Assembly: GCA_000751295.2 (NCBI GenBank)
Contig: CCMO02000001.1
Location: 2,467,501-2,531,500, forward strand
Direction: 5' to 3'
DNA length: 64,000 bases
From: a bacterium YEK0313
GTDB lineage: Bacteria > Pseudomonadota > Alphaproteobacteria > Rhizobiales > Phreatobacteraceae
A program made the position numbers and the translations under genes. Shown one piece after another: positions 1 through 8,103 of this stretch (the stretch's first letter is position 1; every line of letters starts with the position of its first letter). The notes beneath the pieces were generated by a model, which saw nothing but the letters and a program-made list of their open reading frames with translations, did not search any database and was not told the DNA's origin.

Positions 1-2
1 CC

Positions 3-335
3 GGCCTTGCCTTCGCGGCCCTGCGCGGCCTGCCGCAGCCTTGGCTGGTCGCCTGCGCCCTGGCAAGCTCCTCCGGCATCATGGCGCTCGGCTTCGTTGC
101 GCTCTACGCGCGTTTCATGGCTCTCGCCGATCCGCGGCAGGCGGGCGTCGACTTCACCTTGCTGCAATGCATGGACGCGCTCGTCAGCATGGCGGGCGGC
201 GTCGGTGCCGGATGGATCGCGCAGCATTGGGGTTACGGCACCTGCTTTGCGCTCGCGGCCGGGCTTGCCGTGGTCGCCGTTCCCGCCGTCGCCGTGCTGA
301 GCCGGCCGGCCGCCGCGGCGCGGCCGGTTCCGTGA
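3..335 (+). CDS. MFS transporter, C-terminal part (siderophore-type)
   Basis: The reading frame is open from the left edge to a TGA at 333-335, so only the last 110 or so residues are visible. They contain at least two hydrophobic helices, including one just before the end (LAAGLAVVAVPAVAVL), and the motif GGVGAGWIAQHWGYG, which resembles the loop-helix pattern near the C-terminus of 12-helix MFS carriers. The stop overlaps the GTG start of a FhuF-type reductase by 4 bases, so the two are probably translationally coupled. That neighbour suggests an inner-membrane ferric-siderophore importer of the RhtX/FptX kind. This is inference, because the substrate-determining half lies outside the window. 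Confidence 0.6.
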   Translation, partial: GLAFAALRGLPQPWLVACALASSSGIMALGFVALYARFMALADPRQAGVDFTLLQCMDALVSMAGGVGAGWIAQHWGYGTCFALAAGLAVVAVPAVAVLSRPAAAARPVP

Positions 336-1075
336 TCGCTTCGCTCGCGCCGTGCTTCACCGGCACGCTCGGTCCCTATGCCGGCATGCTCGCGCTGCCC
401 GGCGAACATGCCGGGACGGTCGCCGGCCGCGACCTGCGTGAGGCGGGCACCGTCGAGGGCCTGCTCGCGCGCTTCGCCGCCAACTATCCGGGCGGCGAGC
501 GGCGGGCGCTGATCTCGATGTGGACGCAGTGGCAGTTTGCGGTGGCGGTCATCCCGACGGTGGCCGCCATTCTCGTTCTCGACCGCGACCTGCCGGTCGA
601 CCTCGACGCGACCGCTCTTGCGCTCGATGCCGCGGGCCGCCCGGCGGCGATGGTCCTCCCGGACGAAGGGCGGCCATACGGGGCGGACGCAACGGCCCGT
701 TTCGCGCGCCTGCTCGATTGTCACGTCGCGCCTTTGATCGACACGCTGGTCCGCCATTTCGGCGTCTCGCGGCGCCTCCTGTGGATCAATGCCGGCGCGG
801 TCTTCGAATGGGCGCTGCAGCAGGTCGCCGAGCGTGGCCTTCCGGCGCCGCTCGGCGAGGGGCGGGCGCTGCTGGCGAGCCGCAGCGATGCGGCCGGCCG
901 GCCCAATCCCCTGTTCGACGCGGTGCGCTATCCCTGCGAGGACGGCGCACCGGTCCGGCGGCGCAAGATCTGCTGCCTGCGCTATCTGCTGCCGGGTGTC
1001 GCCGATTGCGGCGATCTCTGCCCCTTGCCGGACGTGAGCGTGGCGGTCGCGCGCAAGGCGCGTCAGGTCACCTGA
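332..1075 (+). CDS. fhuF: Siderophore-iron reductase FhuF-like
   Basis: A 247-residue protein starting at a GTG that overlaps the stop of the upstream transporter (GTGA). The C-terminus carries the FhuF iron-sulfur motif: Cys214-Cys215, ten residues, Cys226, then Cys230. These four cysteines bind a 2Fe-2S cluster in FhuF, a cytoplasmic enzyme that reduces Fe(III) in imported hydroxamate siderophores so that iron is released. The last pair here is C-x3-C (CGDLC), whereas the E. coli type is C-x2-C; the loop is one residue longer. Length (about 250) is normal for the family. The two-gene unit of importer plus reductase supports siderophore use. Its 3' end overlaps the convergent NIPSNAP gene by 13 bases. 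Confidence 0.85.
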   Translation: MIASLAPCFTGTLGPYAGMLALPGEHAGTVAGRDLREAGTVEGLLARFAANYPGGERRALISMWTQWQFAVAVIPTVAAILVLDRDLPVDLDATALALDAAGRPAAMVLPDEGRPYGADATARFARLLDCHVAPLIDTLVRHFGVSRRLLWINAGAVFEWALQQVAERGLPAPLGEGRALLASRSDAAGRPNPLFDAVRYPCEDGAPVRRRKICCLRYLLPGVADCGDLCPLPDVSVAVARKARQVT

Positions 1076-1368
1076 CGCAGGAAGGTGCGTTCTTCTGAGA
1101 GGATGAAACGCTCGCGTTCCGCCATCTCGAAATTGGCACGGCCCTCCTCGTCGGTCCGCAGGCGTGCCCGATAGTTCTCGTAAGCCGCGAGGCTCTCGAA
1201 CGACATCAGCGCGAAGGCGATGTTGTTGGTGCCCTCGTGCGGCATCCAGTAGCCGAGGAGATCGGCGCCGAAGCGCGGGATGATCCTGAGCCAGTTGCGC
1301 GCATAGGCCTCGAAGGCCTCGCGCTTGAACGGATCGATCTGGTAGCGGATGAAGACGGTGACGGTCAC
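1063..1368 (-). CDS. NIPSNAP family protein
   Basis: A 101-residue protein with the NIPSNAP ferredoxin-like fold pattern: an N-terminal beta strand with IRYQIDP, the typical FKREAFEAYARNW segment, a central LGYWMPHEGTNNIAF strand and a final AERERFILS helix. Such small dimeric alpha/beta proteins often sit beside catabolic genes; no reaction is firmly assigned to the family. It lies 120 bases downstream of the carbamoylase gene on the same strand, so it could be the last gene of the ureide cluster transcript. It overlaps the 3' end of fhuF by 13 bases tail to tail. Confidence 0.75.
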   Translation of the reverse strand: MTVTVFIRYQIDPFKREAFEAYARNWLRIIPRFGADLLGYWMPHEGTNNIAFALMSFESLAAYENYRARLRTDEEGRANFEMAERERFILSEERTFLRQVT

Positions 1369-1488
1369 GGCATGGCCTCGTTGAAGCGGGAACGAAGCCT
1401 GGATCGCATGGTGCCGGCGGGTGATGGTTCGGTGCCGGTCGAAGCTTGCGGGCGGCGCTGCCGCCGCCCGTGCTCGTGCCGCCGAGGA

Positions 1489-2439
1489 TCAGGCCGGCTG
1501 TTCAGGCCGGCCGAGCGGTGCGCCGGGCCCGGTCCGTTCGAGGATCAGGCCGTAATGCTCGACCCGCCGGTGCCGGGCGAAGTCGAAGATCGTCTCCTTG
1601 CCGAAGCGGGTTTCGTCGAGGTCGCAGGCCACCACCAGGACGCCGTCCGCCTCGTGGTCGAGCTCGCCGAGAAGCCGGCCGTTCGGATCGACCACCAGTG
1701 TTCCGCCGGTCAGGTGGTGACCGTCCTCGGTCCCGGCTTTTGCGACCGCCACCACGAAGGTCGCGTTCTGGTAGGCTCCGGCCTGGCACGACAGGCGGTG
1801 ATGGAACATCCGGTCGGCCATGCTTTCGCTGGCACGCTGGGAATTGGCGGAAGGCGTGTTGAAGCCGAGCACGACCATCTCGACGCCCTGCAGGCCCATG
1901 ACCCGGTAGGTTTCCGGCCAGCGGCGGTCGTTGCAGATCGCCATGCCGACGCGGCCGCCTTCGAACTCCCAGACCGGGAAGCCGAGATCGCCCGGTTCGA
2001 AATAGCGCTTTTCGAGGTGCTGGTGCGACCGCTCGGGGTCGTAGTCGACGTGGCCGGGCAGGTGGATCTTGCGGTACTTGGCGACGATCCGGCCGCTCCG
2101 GTCGACCAGGATCGAGGTGTTGAAGTGCCGGCCCTCGGGCGTCAGCTCGGCATAGCCGAAGCTCATGGCCATGCCGAGCGTCCTGGCCCGGTCGAACAGC
2201 GGCTGCGTGTCCGGCCCGGGCATGGCGCGCTCGAACCACTGGTCCATCTCGGCACGGTCCTCGGCGTACCAGCGCGGGAAGAAGGTGGTCAGCGCCAGTT
2301 CCGGATAGACGATGAAGGTCGCGCCCTTGCCATGGGCCTCCTCCATCAGGGCGATCATCCGCCCGACAATGGCGGCGCGGCTGTCGGCCTTCTGATTGGG
2401 ACCGAGCTGGGCGGCGGCGACGGTGATGATGCGGGACAT
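1489..2439 (-). CDS. N-carbamoyl-amino acid hydrolase (nitrilase superfamily)
   Basis: A 316-residue carbon-nitrogen hydrolase. The catalytic triad is visible as Glu47 (YPELAL), Lys124 (KYRKIHLPG) and Cys169 (AICNDRRWPE). The CNDRRWPE signature and the DYDPERSHQHLEKRYFEPG stretch are characteristic of the N-carbamoyl-D-amino acid amidohydrolases (about 304-316 residues), which release CO2, ammonia and the free amino acid. It lies 18 bases downstream of an M20 hydrolase and follows a hydantoinase-like gene, the classical order for a ring-opening then carbamoyl-removal pathway. The enzyme is cytoplasmic. Stereospecificity for D-amino acids is inferred from family resemblance; a ureido acid such as beta-ureidopropionate is an alternative substrate. 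Confidence 0.85.
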   Translation of the reverse strand: MSRIITVAAAQLGPNQKADSRAAIVGRMIALMEEAHGKGATFIVYPELALTTFFPRWYAEDRAEMDQWFERAMPGPDTQPLFDRARTLGMAMSFGYAELTPEGRHFNTSILVDRSGRIVAKYRKIHLPGHVDYDPERSHQHLEKRYFEPGDLGFPVWEFEGGRVGMAICNDRRWPETYRVMGLQGVEMVVLGFNTPSANSQRASESMADRMFHHRLSCQAGAYQNATFVVAVAKAGTEDGHHLTGGTLVVDPNGRLLGELDHEADGVLVVACDLDETRFGKETIFDFARHRRVEHYGLILERTGPGAPLGRPEQPA

Positions 2440-2457
2440 CGGAGCAGGGTTCCTCGA

Positions 2458-3714
2458 TCAGGAGGCGGGATGAGGCGGGGAGGCGGAAAGCCTCTCGTCG
2501 ATGAGGCTGACGGTTGCGGCCAGCACGCGGGCACCGGCCTCGACCTGTCCGGGCTCGGCCCATTCCTCGGGCGCGTGGCTGCGGCCGTCGCGGCAGGGAA
2601 TGAAGATCATGCCGACCGGACCGGTGGCTGCGACGAACACGCCGTCATGGCCCGCGCCGCTGGCGATCGGCTGGCTGGAATGGCCGGTGCGGCGGCTGGC
2701 ATCGGCGATCGCCTGCTGGACGAGGCCGGCACAGGCCGTCGGTGCCACATGCGAGACGAGCTCGCGGCTGACGCTGAGGCCGAGTTCGTCCATCCGCTCG
2801 CGCACCGCCTCCACGAGGTCGGCGCCGAACCGGACGACCGCCTCCTCGTCCGCCGAGCGGACCTCGAGCGACAGGACGGCTTCGCCCGGAACCGCATTGG
2901 CGGCGTTGGGGCTGACCGTCATGTGGCCGATCGTGCCGACGACGGGCTGGTTGCGCCCTTTCAGGGCATGCGCCTTGGCTTGGACCGTCTCGATGATGCG
3001 CGCGGCGCCCACCAGCGCGTCGCGGCGATAGGCCATCGGCGTCGTGCCGGAATGATCCGCCCGGCCGGTGACGGTGATGCGTTCGCGCCGGATGCCGACA
3101 ATGTCGGTGACGATGCCGATATCCGTGCCCGCGCTTTCCAGGATCCGGCCCTGCTCGATATGGACTTCGACATAGGCCGCGGTCTTCGGCACCGCGCCGA
3201 GTTCGTCGGGGCGGCCGCCGACCATCACGAGGCCCTCCCTGAGCGTCAGGCCGTCGGGACGCCTGAGCGCCAGCATGTCCGGCGTGAGCTTGCCGGCGAA
3301 GGCGCGGCTGCCGATGCAGGAGAGGCCGAATTCGCTCGGCTCTTCGGCCAGGAAGTCCACCACCTTCAGCGGGTGGGCCAGCCGCTCACCCCGCTCGATG
3401 AGGTCCTGGGCGGTTTCGAGCGCGGCGACCACGCCGAGAATGCCGTCGAAGCGGCCGCCCGAGGGCACCGTGTCGGAATGCGATCCGATCATGATCGGAT
3501 CGCGGCTCGCATCCTTGCCGGCGAGGAGGCCGACGAGATTGCCGGCCGCATCGATCGAGACATCGAGGCCGGCCGCGGCGAACTCGGCGGCGAGCCATTC
3601 CCGGCCTTCCAGGAAGCGCGGGGTGAAGGAGCGCCGGGTCCACGGCCTGTCGGGCTCGGTGATGGCGGAGAGCGCCTCGATGCGGCGCCACAGTCGGTCG
3701 CGGTCAATGGCCAT
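2458..3714 (-). CDS. Zn-dependent M20 amidohydrolase (carbamoylase/allantoate type)
   Basis: A 418-residue M20-family metal hydrolase related to N-carbamoyl-L-amino acid hydrolase and allantoate amidohydrolase. Metal ligands are visible: His79 and Asp81 (GSHSDTVPSGG), Asp90 (GRFDG), Glu124/125 (AEEPSEFG) and the VHIEQG motif at 184-189; a GRADHSGTTPM dimer-interface motif and a C-terminal CRDGRSHAPEEW block follow. The start was placed at the ATG at 3714 because the family alignment begins there. It overlaps the end of the hydantoinase gene by 11 bases, implying coupled translation. It probably cleaves a ureido or carbamoyl group made by its neighbour. The longer open frame to 3840 has no family match. 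Confidence 0.85.
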   Translation of the reverse strand: MAIDRDRLWRRIEALSAITEPDRPWTRRSFTPRFLEGREWLAAEFAAAGLDVSIDAAGNLVGLLAGKDASRDPIMIGSHSDTVPSGGRFDGILGVVAALETAQDLIERGERLAHPLKVVDFLAEEPSEFGLSCIGSRAFAGKLTPDMLALRRPDGLTLREGLVMVGGRPDELGAVPKTAAYVEVHIEQGRILESAGTDIGIVTDIVGIRRERITVTGRADHSGTTPMAYRRDALVGAARIIETVQAKAHALKGRNQPVVGTIGHMTVSPNAANAVPGEAVLSLEVRSADEEAVVRFGADLVEAVRERMDELGLSVSRELVSHVAPTACAGLVQQAIADASRRTGHSSQPIASGAGHDGVFVAATGPVGMIFIPCRDGRSHAPEEWAEPGQVEAGARVLAATVSLIDERLSASPPHPAS

Positions 3715-5077
3715 GCTGTTCGTTTCCTGCCGGCGCGGGCGGGACGAAACGTCCGTCGCCGGGCTTGTTGCACATGGCATTGCCATCAAAGGCGAGCGCG
3801 CCGCGCAAGTAGGTGGCGGCGACGCGCACCGAAAAAACATGCCCCTCGAACGACGACCACTTCACGGCCGACAGGCTGCGCGCGGGGTCGAAGGCGAAGC
3901 TGCCGGGCTCCAGCACGACGATGTCGGCATCCGCCCCCGGCGCGATGCGGCCCTTGTCGGCGAGCAGGAAGGCTCGGGCGGGGCCTTCGCACAGGAGCTT
4001 CACCACCGTGGAGGGCGAGATGCCGCGCTCGGCGCAGCCGGTCCACAGCGCCGGCAGCAGGGTTTCGAGGCCGGGGCCGCCGGAATTGTTGGCGAAGATG
4101 TTGGGATTGCCCTTCTTCTCCAGGCCCCAGGAGACGTGGTCGGAAGAGACGAAGTCGCAGTCGCCGCGGGCGATATAGGTCCAGAGCCGCTCCATCTCGG
4201 CCTTCGGGCGGATCGGCGGATAGTGCTTGGCGCGGGCGCCGAAGCGTCGGACATGATCCTCCTCGTTCATCATCAGATACTGAACGCAGGTTTCGATCGT
4301 CGCCTTGTGGCCGGCCTGCCGGTACATGTTGCAGATCTCGAAGCCGCGCGCGGTGGAGACATGCACGGCATGGGCGCGGGCGCCGGTCTCCGCGCCGAGC
4401 TCGTAGATCCGCGCGGTCGCGAGGTTTTCGATCAGCGGCGTGTGGGCGCGGCCGAAGGCGTCCCAGCCGGTGTCGCCGGCCGCGACGAGGCGGGCGATGT
4501 TCGCCTGCGTCATCGCCTGGTCCTGGTTGTGCACGCCGCAGAGGAGGCCGCTCGGCGCGATCCGGCGGAACGCCTCGAACAGCGTGTCGTCGGCGATGCG
4601 CGGGAAGCGGGTCGGATTGGCCTCGAAGGTCGAGAACTTGAACGCGCAGGCGCCGGCTTCGATCAGGCCGGGAATGGCGCCAAGGCCGTCCTCGACGGCG
4701 ATGGTGGCGTAGAGCGCGACGTCGACCTGCGCCTCGCGCTCCACCACCTGACGCTTCGCCTCGAAATGGCGGCGGGTCGTGACCGGCTCGGGCTCGTCAT
4801 AGGGCATGTCGACCATTACCGTGATGCCGCCGGCCGCGGCGGCGCGCGAAGCCATGCCGATGCCTTCCTGACCTTCCTGGCTGCCGGAATGGACCTGTCC
4901 GTCGATGACGCCGGGCATGATCCACTGCCCACGGAAATCTTCGCTGCGCCGCGCCGCGGGCGGCGCTCCGGCGCCGACCAGCGCCACCTTGCCGTCGCTG
5001 ATCGCGACATGGCCATTGTCGATGATGCGGTCTGCCAGCACGACATTGCCGCGCAGGACGAGGTCGAAATCGCTCAT
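3704..5077 (-). CDS. Hydantoinase/allantoinase-like amidohydrolase
   Basis: A 457-residue cyclic amidohydrolase (dihydropyrimidinase, hydantoinase, allantoinase, dihydroorotase superfamily). Visible features are the Asp59-Gly-Gln61-Val-His63 stretch where most members have D-x-H-x-H, the metal-bridging lysine region (AFKFST), metal-ligand histidines in CGVHNQ and AVHVST, and the catalytic Asp in SSDHVSW. Gln at the first His position has, to my recollection, also been seen in some dihydroorotase-like proteins, so activity is not excluded. It is the first gene of the minus-strand cluster and would open a hydantoin, allantoin or dihydropyrimidine ring for the downstream hydrolases. The ATG at 5077 was chosen because homologous sequence begins there; a longer frame runs to 5137. 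Confidence 0.8.
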   Translation of the reverse strand: MSDFDLVLRGNVVLADRIIDNGHVAISDGKVALVGAGAPPAARRSEDFRGQWIMPGVIDGQVHSGSQEGQEGIGMASRAAAAGGITVMVDMPYDEPEPVTTRRHFEAKRQVVEREAQVDVALYATIAVEDGLGAIPGLIEAGACAFKFSTFEANPTRFPRIADDTLFEAFRRIAPSGLLCGVHNQDQAMTQANIARLVAAGDTGWDAFGRAHTPLIENLATARIYELGAETGARAHAVHVSTARGFEICNMYRQAGHKATIETCVQYLMMNEEDHVRRFGARAKHYPPIRPKAEMERLWTYIARGDCDFVSSDHVSWGLEKKGNPNIFANNSGGPGLETLLPALWTGCAERGISPSTVVKLLCEGPARAFLLADKGRIAPGADADIVVLEPGSFAFDPARSLSAVKWSSFEGHVFSVRVAATYLRGALAFDGNAMCNKPGDGRFVPPAPAGNEQHGH

Positions 5078-5182
5078 GAGGTATCTGCTCGCTGCCAGAT
5101 CCGGACCGGACGACGGTTCGGCTTCAGCCGCGACCATAACGGCATGGCATCGAGATCAGGACATGCTAATTCTCGGGCCATC

Positions 5183-5198
5183 TATAATTCGAGGTTAT
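5183..5198 (+). promoter_or_regulatory. -10-like TATAAT and LysR T-N11-A box at the regulator start
   Basis: TATAAT at 5183-5188 is followed by a dyad ATAA-N7-TTAT (5184-5187 and 5195-5198) that satisfies the LysR T-N11-A rule (T5185, A5197) and touches the ATG of the divergent LysR gene. This fits an autoregulatory operator in the hydantoinase/LysR divergent region. No good -35 is seen 17 bases upstream of the TATAAT. Confidence 0.4.
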
Positions 5199-6114
5199 GC
5201 CCGTGACGATGAATCTCCGGCAGATCGAGGTGTTTCGCGCGGTCATGGTGACCGGTTCGGTCAGCGGCGCAGCGCGGCTTCTCGCCGTGTCGCAGCCGGC
5301 GATCAGCCGGCTGCTTGCCTATACCGAGGACCGCCTCGGCCTTGCGCTGTTCGAGCGCGTGAAGGGGCGCGTGCAGCCGACGCCCGAGGCGCGCCGGCTG
5401 TTCGCCGAGGTCGACCTCGTCCATCAGGGCGTGGTCCGGGTCAACGAGTTGGCCGACGAGCTGCGGCATGGCGGCACCGGCTCGGTGCGCATGGTGGCGA
5501 GCCCGAGCGTTGGCCATGTCCTGGTACCCAAGGCGATCGCGCGCTTTCGCGCGCGCTATCCGGAGGTCCGCATCGAGCTCGAGATCCTCACGCTTTCCGA
5601 GCTGATCGCCAAGGTCGGCAGCAACCGGGTCGACCTCGCTGTCACCTCCATTGCCGTCGACGAGCCGACCGTGACCTCCGAATCGATCGGGGAAGGCCGG
5701 CTCCAGGTGGTCTTCCCGGCCGACCATCCGCTCGGCGGCAAGCGGGTCATCAAGCCATCCGATCTCGCGGCCTATCCGATCATCAGCTACGGTCCGCAGA
5801 CGCCCTACGGCATGATCGTCAGCCGCGTTCTGTCGACCACCACGCGGCCGATCCGCGTCAACACCCAGGTGCGGTTCACCCCCAATGCCTGCAGCCTGGT
5901 GCAGGCCGGCGCCGGCATCGCGATCGTCGACGATTTCGTGCTGATGGACGCGGCCTGGCCCAATATCCAGTCGCGGCCGCTGGTGCCGAAGACCACCACG
6001 CGGGTGCATCTGCTGACCGCGCGGGTCGAGCCGCTGTCGCGCGTCGCGCGCGCCTTCGTCGGCTATCTGAAGGACCTGCTCGCGGAATCATCGATGGCTG
6101 TCGGATCGCCCTGA
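5197..6114 (+). CDS. LysR-family transcriptional regulator
   Basis: A 305-residue LysR-type regulator. The N-terminal winged helix-turn-helix is clear (LRQIEVFRAVMVTGSVSGAA, then LLAVSQPAISRLL, residues about 6-45), followed by a two-lobed effector-binding domain. The gene is divergent from the hydantoinase cluster and points towards an ABC transporter operon, so it probably controls one or both in response to a ureide or its product. The start could be ATG 5197 or ATG 5209 (MNLRQ); a TATAAT only nine bases before the first ATG would imply a very short or absent leader. A dyad that fits a LysR box overlaps the start. Confidence 0.85.
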   Translation: MPVTMNLRQIEVFRAVMVTGSVSGAARLLAVSQPAISRLLAYTEDRLGLALFERVKGRVQPTPEARRLFAEVDLVHQGVVRVNELADELRHGGTGSVRMVASPSVGHVLVPKAIARFRARYPEVRIELEILTLSELIAKVGSNRVDLAVTSIAVDEPTVTSESIGEGRLQVVFPADHPLGGKRVIKPSDLAAYPIISYGPQTPYGMIVSRVLSTTTRPIRVNTQVRFTPNACSLVQAGAGIAIVDDFVLMDAAWPNIQSRPLVPKTTTRVHLLTARVEPLSRVARAFVGYLKDLLAESSMAVGSP

Positions 6115-6272
6115 CGCGGGTGGCGGGGGCCGCGCGGCGGCGTTGGCGGGGCGCAGGGCGGGCCGGGGAAGCGGAGGCATAACGCGGCATTATAGGTCGC
6201 GCCGAATTTGGTATTTGATTTTACGCCCACCTTGGCGCCAGCGTCCGGCTGGGAACGCTCAAGGAGGGCAAT

Positions 6273-7271
6273 ATGCGGGCCATCAAGACATCCATCCTCG
6301 CTCTGTCGGCGAGCCTTGCGCTGGCGGCGGGGGCACCGGCAGGGGCCGCCGAGCGCGTTTCGCTGATGCTCGACTGGATCCCGACCGGCGACTACGCGCC
6401 CTATTACGCGGGCATCGCGTCCGGCATCTACCAGCGCAACGGCATCGAGCTGAGGATCACGCGCGGCAACGGTTCGGGCGACACGCTGACCAAGCTCGCC
6501 GGCGGCGCCGCCGATATCGGCATGGCCGATATTTCCGCCCTGTTCACCGCGCGCCAGCGCGGCAACATGCCGGTCAAGATGATTGCCGCAGTCTATGCCC
6601 ATTCGCCGCATTCGCTGTTCGTGCGCAAGGATTCCGGCATTACCAGTTTCGCCGGGCTCGAGGGCCGGCGCATCGGCATCACGCCCGGCAACAGCCATCG
6701 GCTCTATTTCCCTGCGGTCGCCGCCGCCGCCCATACCGATCCCAACAAGATCGAATGGGTGACGGTGGACGGCTCCTCGATGGCGGCGCTGCTGATCAGC
6801 GGGCGCATCGATGCGGCGCCGTTCTATTCGACCAATTTCTACTATCAGAACAAACAGGCCATGCGGGCCGGGCGCGAGCTTGCCTTCCTGCCTTTCGTCG
6901 AGGCGGGCTTCTCGATCTATTCCCTGTCGTTCCACGCGACCGAAGCGACTATCCGGAACCGGCCGGACATGCTGCGCAGCTTCCTTAAGGCGACACGCGA
7001 GGCCTGGATCGCGGCCCGCGCCAACCCGCAGGCGACCTGCGAGGCGCATGTGCGCATGGTGCCGGAGGTCGCGCTCGATGATTGCCTCGGCAGCCTCAAT
7101 GCCACGCTCGGCTTCATCTTCACCGATCATTCCGCGGCGGTCGGGCTCGGCGGCATCAACGACGAGCGGCTGAACAAGACCTACGAGGTGGTGGCGAGCG
7201 CCCAGGGCCTCGACGCGCAGCTCAATCCGCGCACCGCGGTCGACATGAGCCTCCTGCCCGCCAATCCCTGA
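6273..7271 (+). CDS. ABC transporter substrate-binding protein (NMT1/THI5-like)
   Basis: A 332-residue periplasmic solute-binding protein with a signal peptide (positively charged MRAIK, hydrophobic 8-22, cleavage near AGAA at 26). The mature part matches the NMT1/THI5-like class used for pyrimidines, sulfonates, nitrate and taurine: LDWIPTGDYAPYYAG at about residue 34, then a GSGDTLTKLAGGAADIG segment. A strong ribosome site (AAGGAGG) lies seven bases before the ATG. Together with the ATPase and permease that follow it forms a complete importer. The LDWxP...YYAG pattern is most like the hydroxymethylpyrimidine and hydantoin-type binding proteins, which fits the neighbouring ring-opening enzymes; the ligand is inferred. 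Confidence 0.85.
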   Translation: MRAIKTSILALSASLALAAGAPAGAAERVSLMLDWIPTGDYAPYYAGIASGIYQRNGIELRITRGNGSGDTLTKLAGGAADIGMADISALFTARQRGNMPVKMIAAVYAHSPHSLFVRKDSGITSFAGLEGRRIGITPGNSHRLYFPAVAAAAHTDPNKIEWVTVDGSSMAALLISGRIDAAPFYSTNFYYQNKQAMRAGRELAFLPFVEAGFSIYSLSFHATEATIRNRPDMLRSFLKATREAWIAARANPQATCEAHVRMVPEVALDDCLGSLNATLGFIFTDHSAAVGLGGINDERLNKTYEVVASAQGLDAQLNPRTAVDMSLLPANP

Positions 7272-7323
7272 CAATCGCCGCCCGAGCCCCGGCCGATGCC
7301 GGGGCAGGGCGCAAGGACCCTCC

Positions 7324-8103
7324 ATGATTGAAATCGACAATGCGGGCCAGGTTTTCGGCCCGGTCGGCGCGGGCGGATTGCGCGCGCTCGACGGCATCAA
7401 TCTGACGATCTGCGATCGCGAGATCGTCACCCTGGTCGGCCCGTCGGGCTGCGGCAAGTCGACCTTGCTGCGCCTCGTCTCCGGGCTCATCCCGCCGACC
7501 GAAGGCAGCATCCGGATCGATGGCGAAACCGTCGTGGCGCCCCGCCAGGACACCGGCATCGTTTTCCAGGCGCCGACCCTGCTGCCCTGGGCGACGATCT
7601 TCGAGAACGTCATGTTCCCCTCCAGCATCATGAAGCGGGACGACGAGGCCGCCAGGCAGCGGGCGCGCGACCTCCTGAAGGTCGCCGGCATTGCCGACTT
7701 CGCCGACCGGCGGCCGAAACAATTGTCCGGCGGCATGCAGCAGCGGGCGGCGATCTGCCGGGCGCTGGTGCACAACCCGTCCGTCCTGCTCATGGACGAG
7801 CCGTTCGGCGCGCTCGATGCCCTGACGCGCGAGGTGATGACGATCGAGCTCCTGCGCATCTGGGCCGCCAGCCCGAAGACCATCCTGTTCGTGACGCATT
7901 CGATCCCCGAGGCGGTGATCCTCGCCGACCGCGTGGTGGTGATGTCGCCGCGGCCGGGCCGCATCGCCGAGATCATCGATGTCGACCTGCCGCGCCCGCG
8001 CAATTTCGCGCTCGCCGGCCATCCCGAGTTCCAGCGCTGCGCCGAGCGCATCCGCAATCTCATCTTCGGCGACCAGGGGGCGCAGTTCGATGTCCAGCAC
8101 TGA
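7324..8103 (+). CDS. ABC transporter ATP-binding protein (nitrate/sulfonate/pyrimidine class)
   Basis: A 259-residue ATPase subunit. Walker A is GPSGCGKST (39-47), Q-loop Gln82, signature LSGGMQQ (134-140), Walker B VLLMDEP (154-160) and switch His192 (VTHS). These features and the phrase LLPWATIFENV after the Q-loop place it with the SsuB/TauB/ThiZ group. It would energise uptake through the permease encoded by the overlapping next gene. The stop overlaps the permease start by 14 bases. It lies 52 bases downstream of the binding-protein gene on the same strand. Confidence 0.9.
   Translation: MIEIDNAGQVFGPVGAGGLRALDGINLTICDREIVTLVGPSGCGKSTLLRLVSGLIPPTEGSIRIDGETVVAPRQDTGIVFQAPTLLPWATIFENVMFPSSIMKRDDEAARQRARDLLKVAGIADFADRRPKQLSGGMQQRAAICRALVHNPSVLLMDEPFGALDALTREVMTIELLRIWAASPKTILFVTHSIPEAVILADRVVVMSPRPGRIAEIIDVDLPRPRNFALAGHPEFQRCAERIRNLIFGDQGAQFDVQH

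Noticed and set aside
1237..4641. A 1134-residue plus-strand open frame opposite the ureide cluster
   Set aside because: It is antisense to three clearly recognisable enzymes; its translation is Arg/Asp/His-rich with no family pattern, typical of GC-rich shadow frames.
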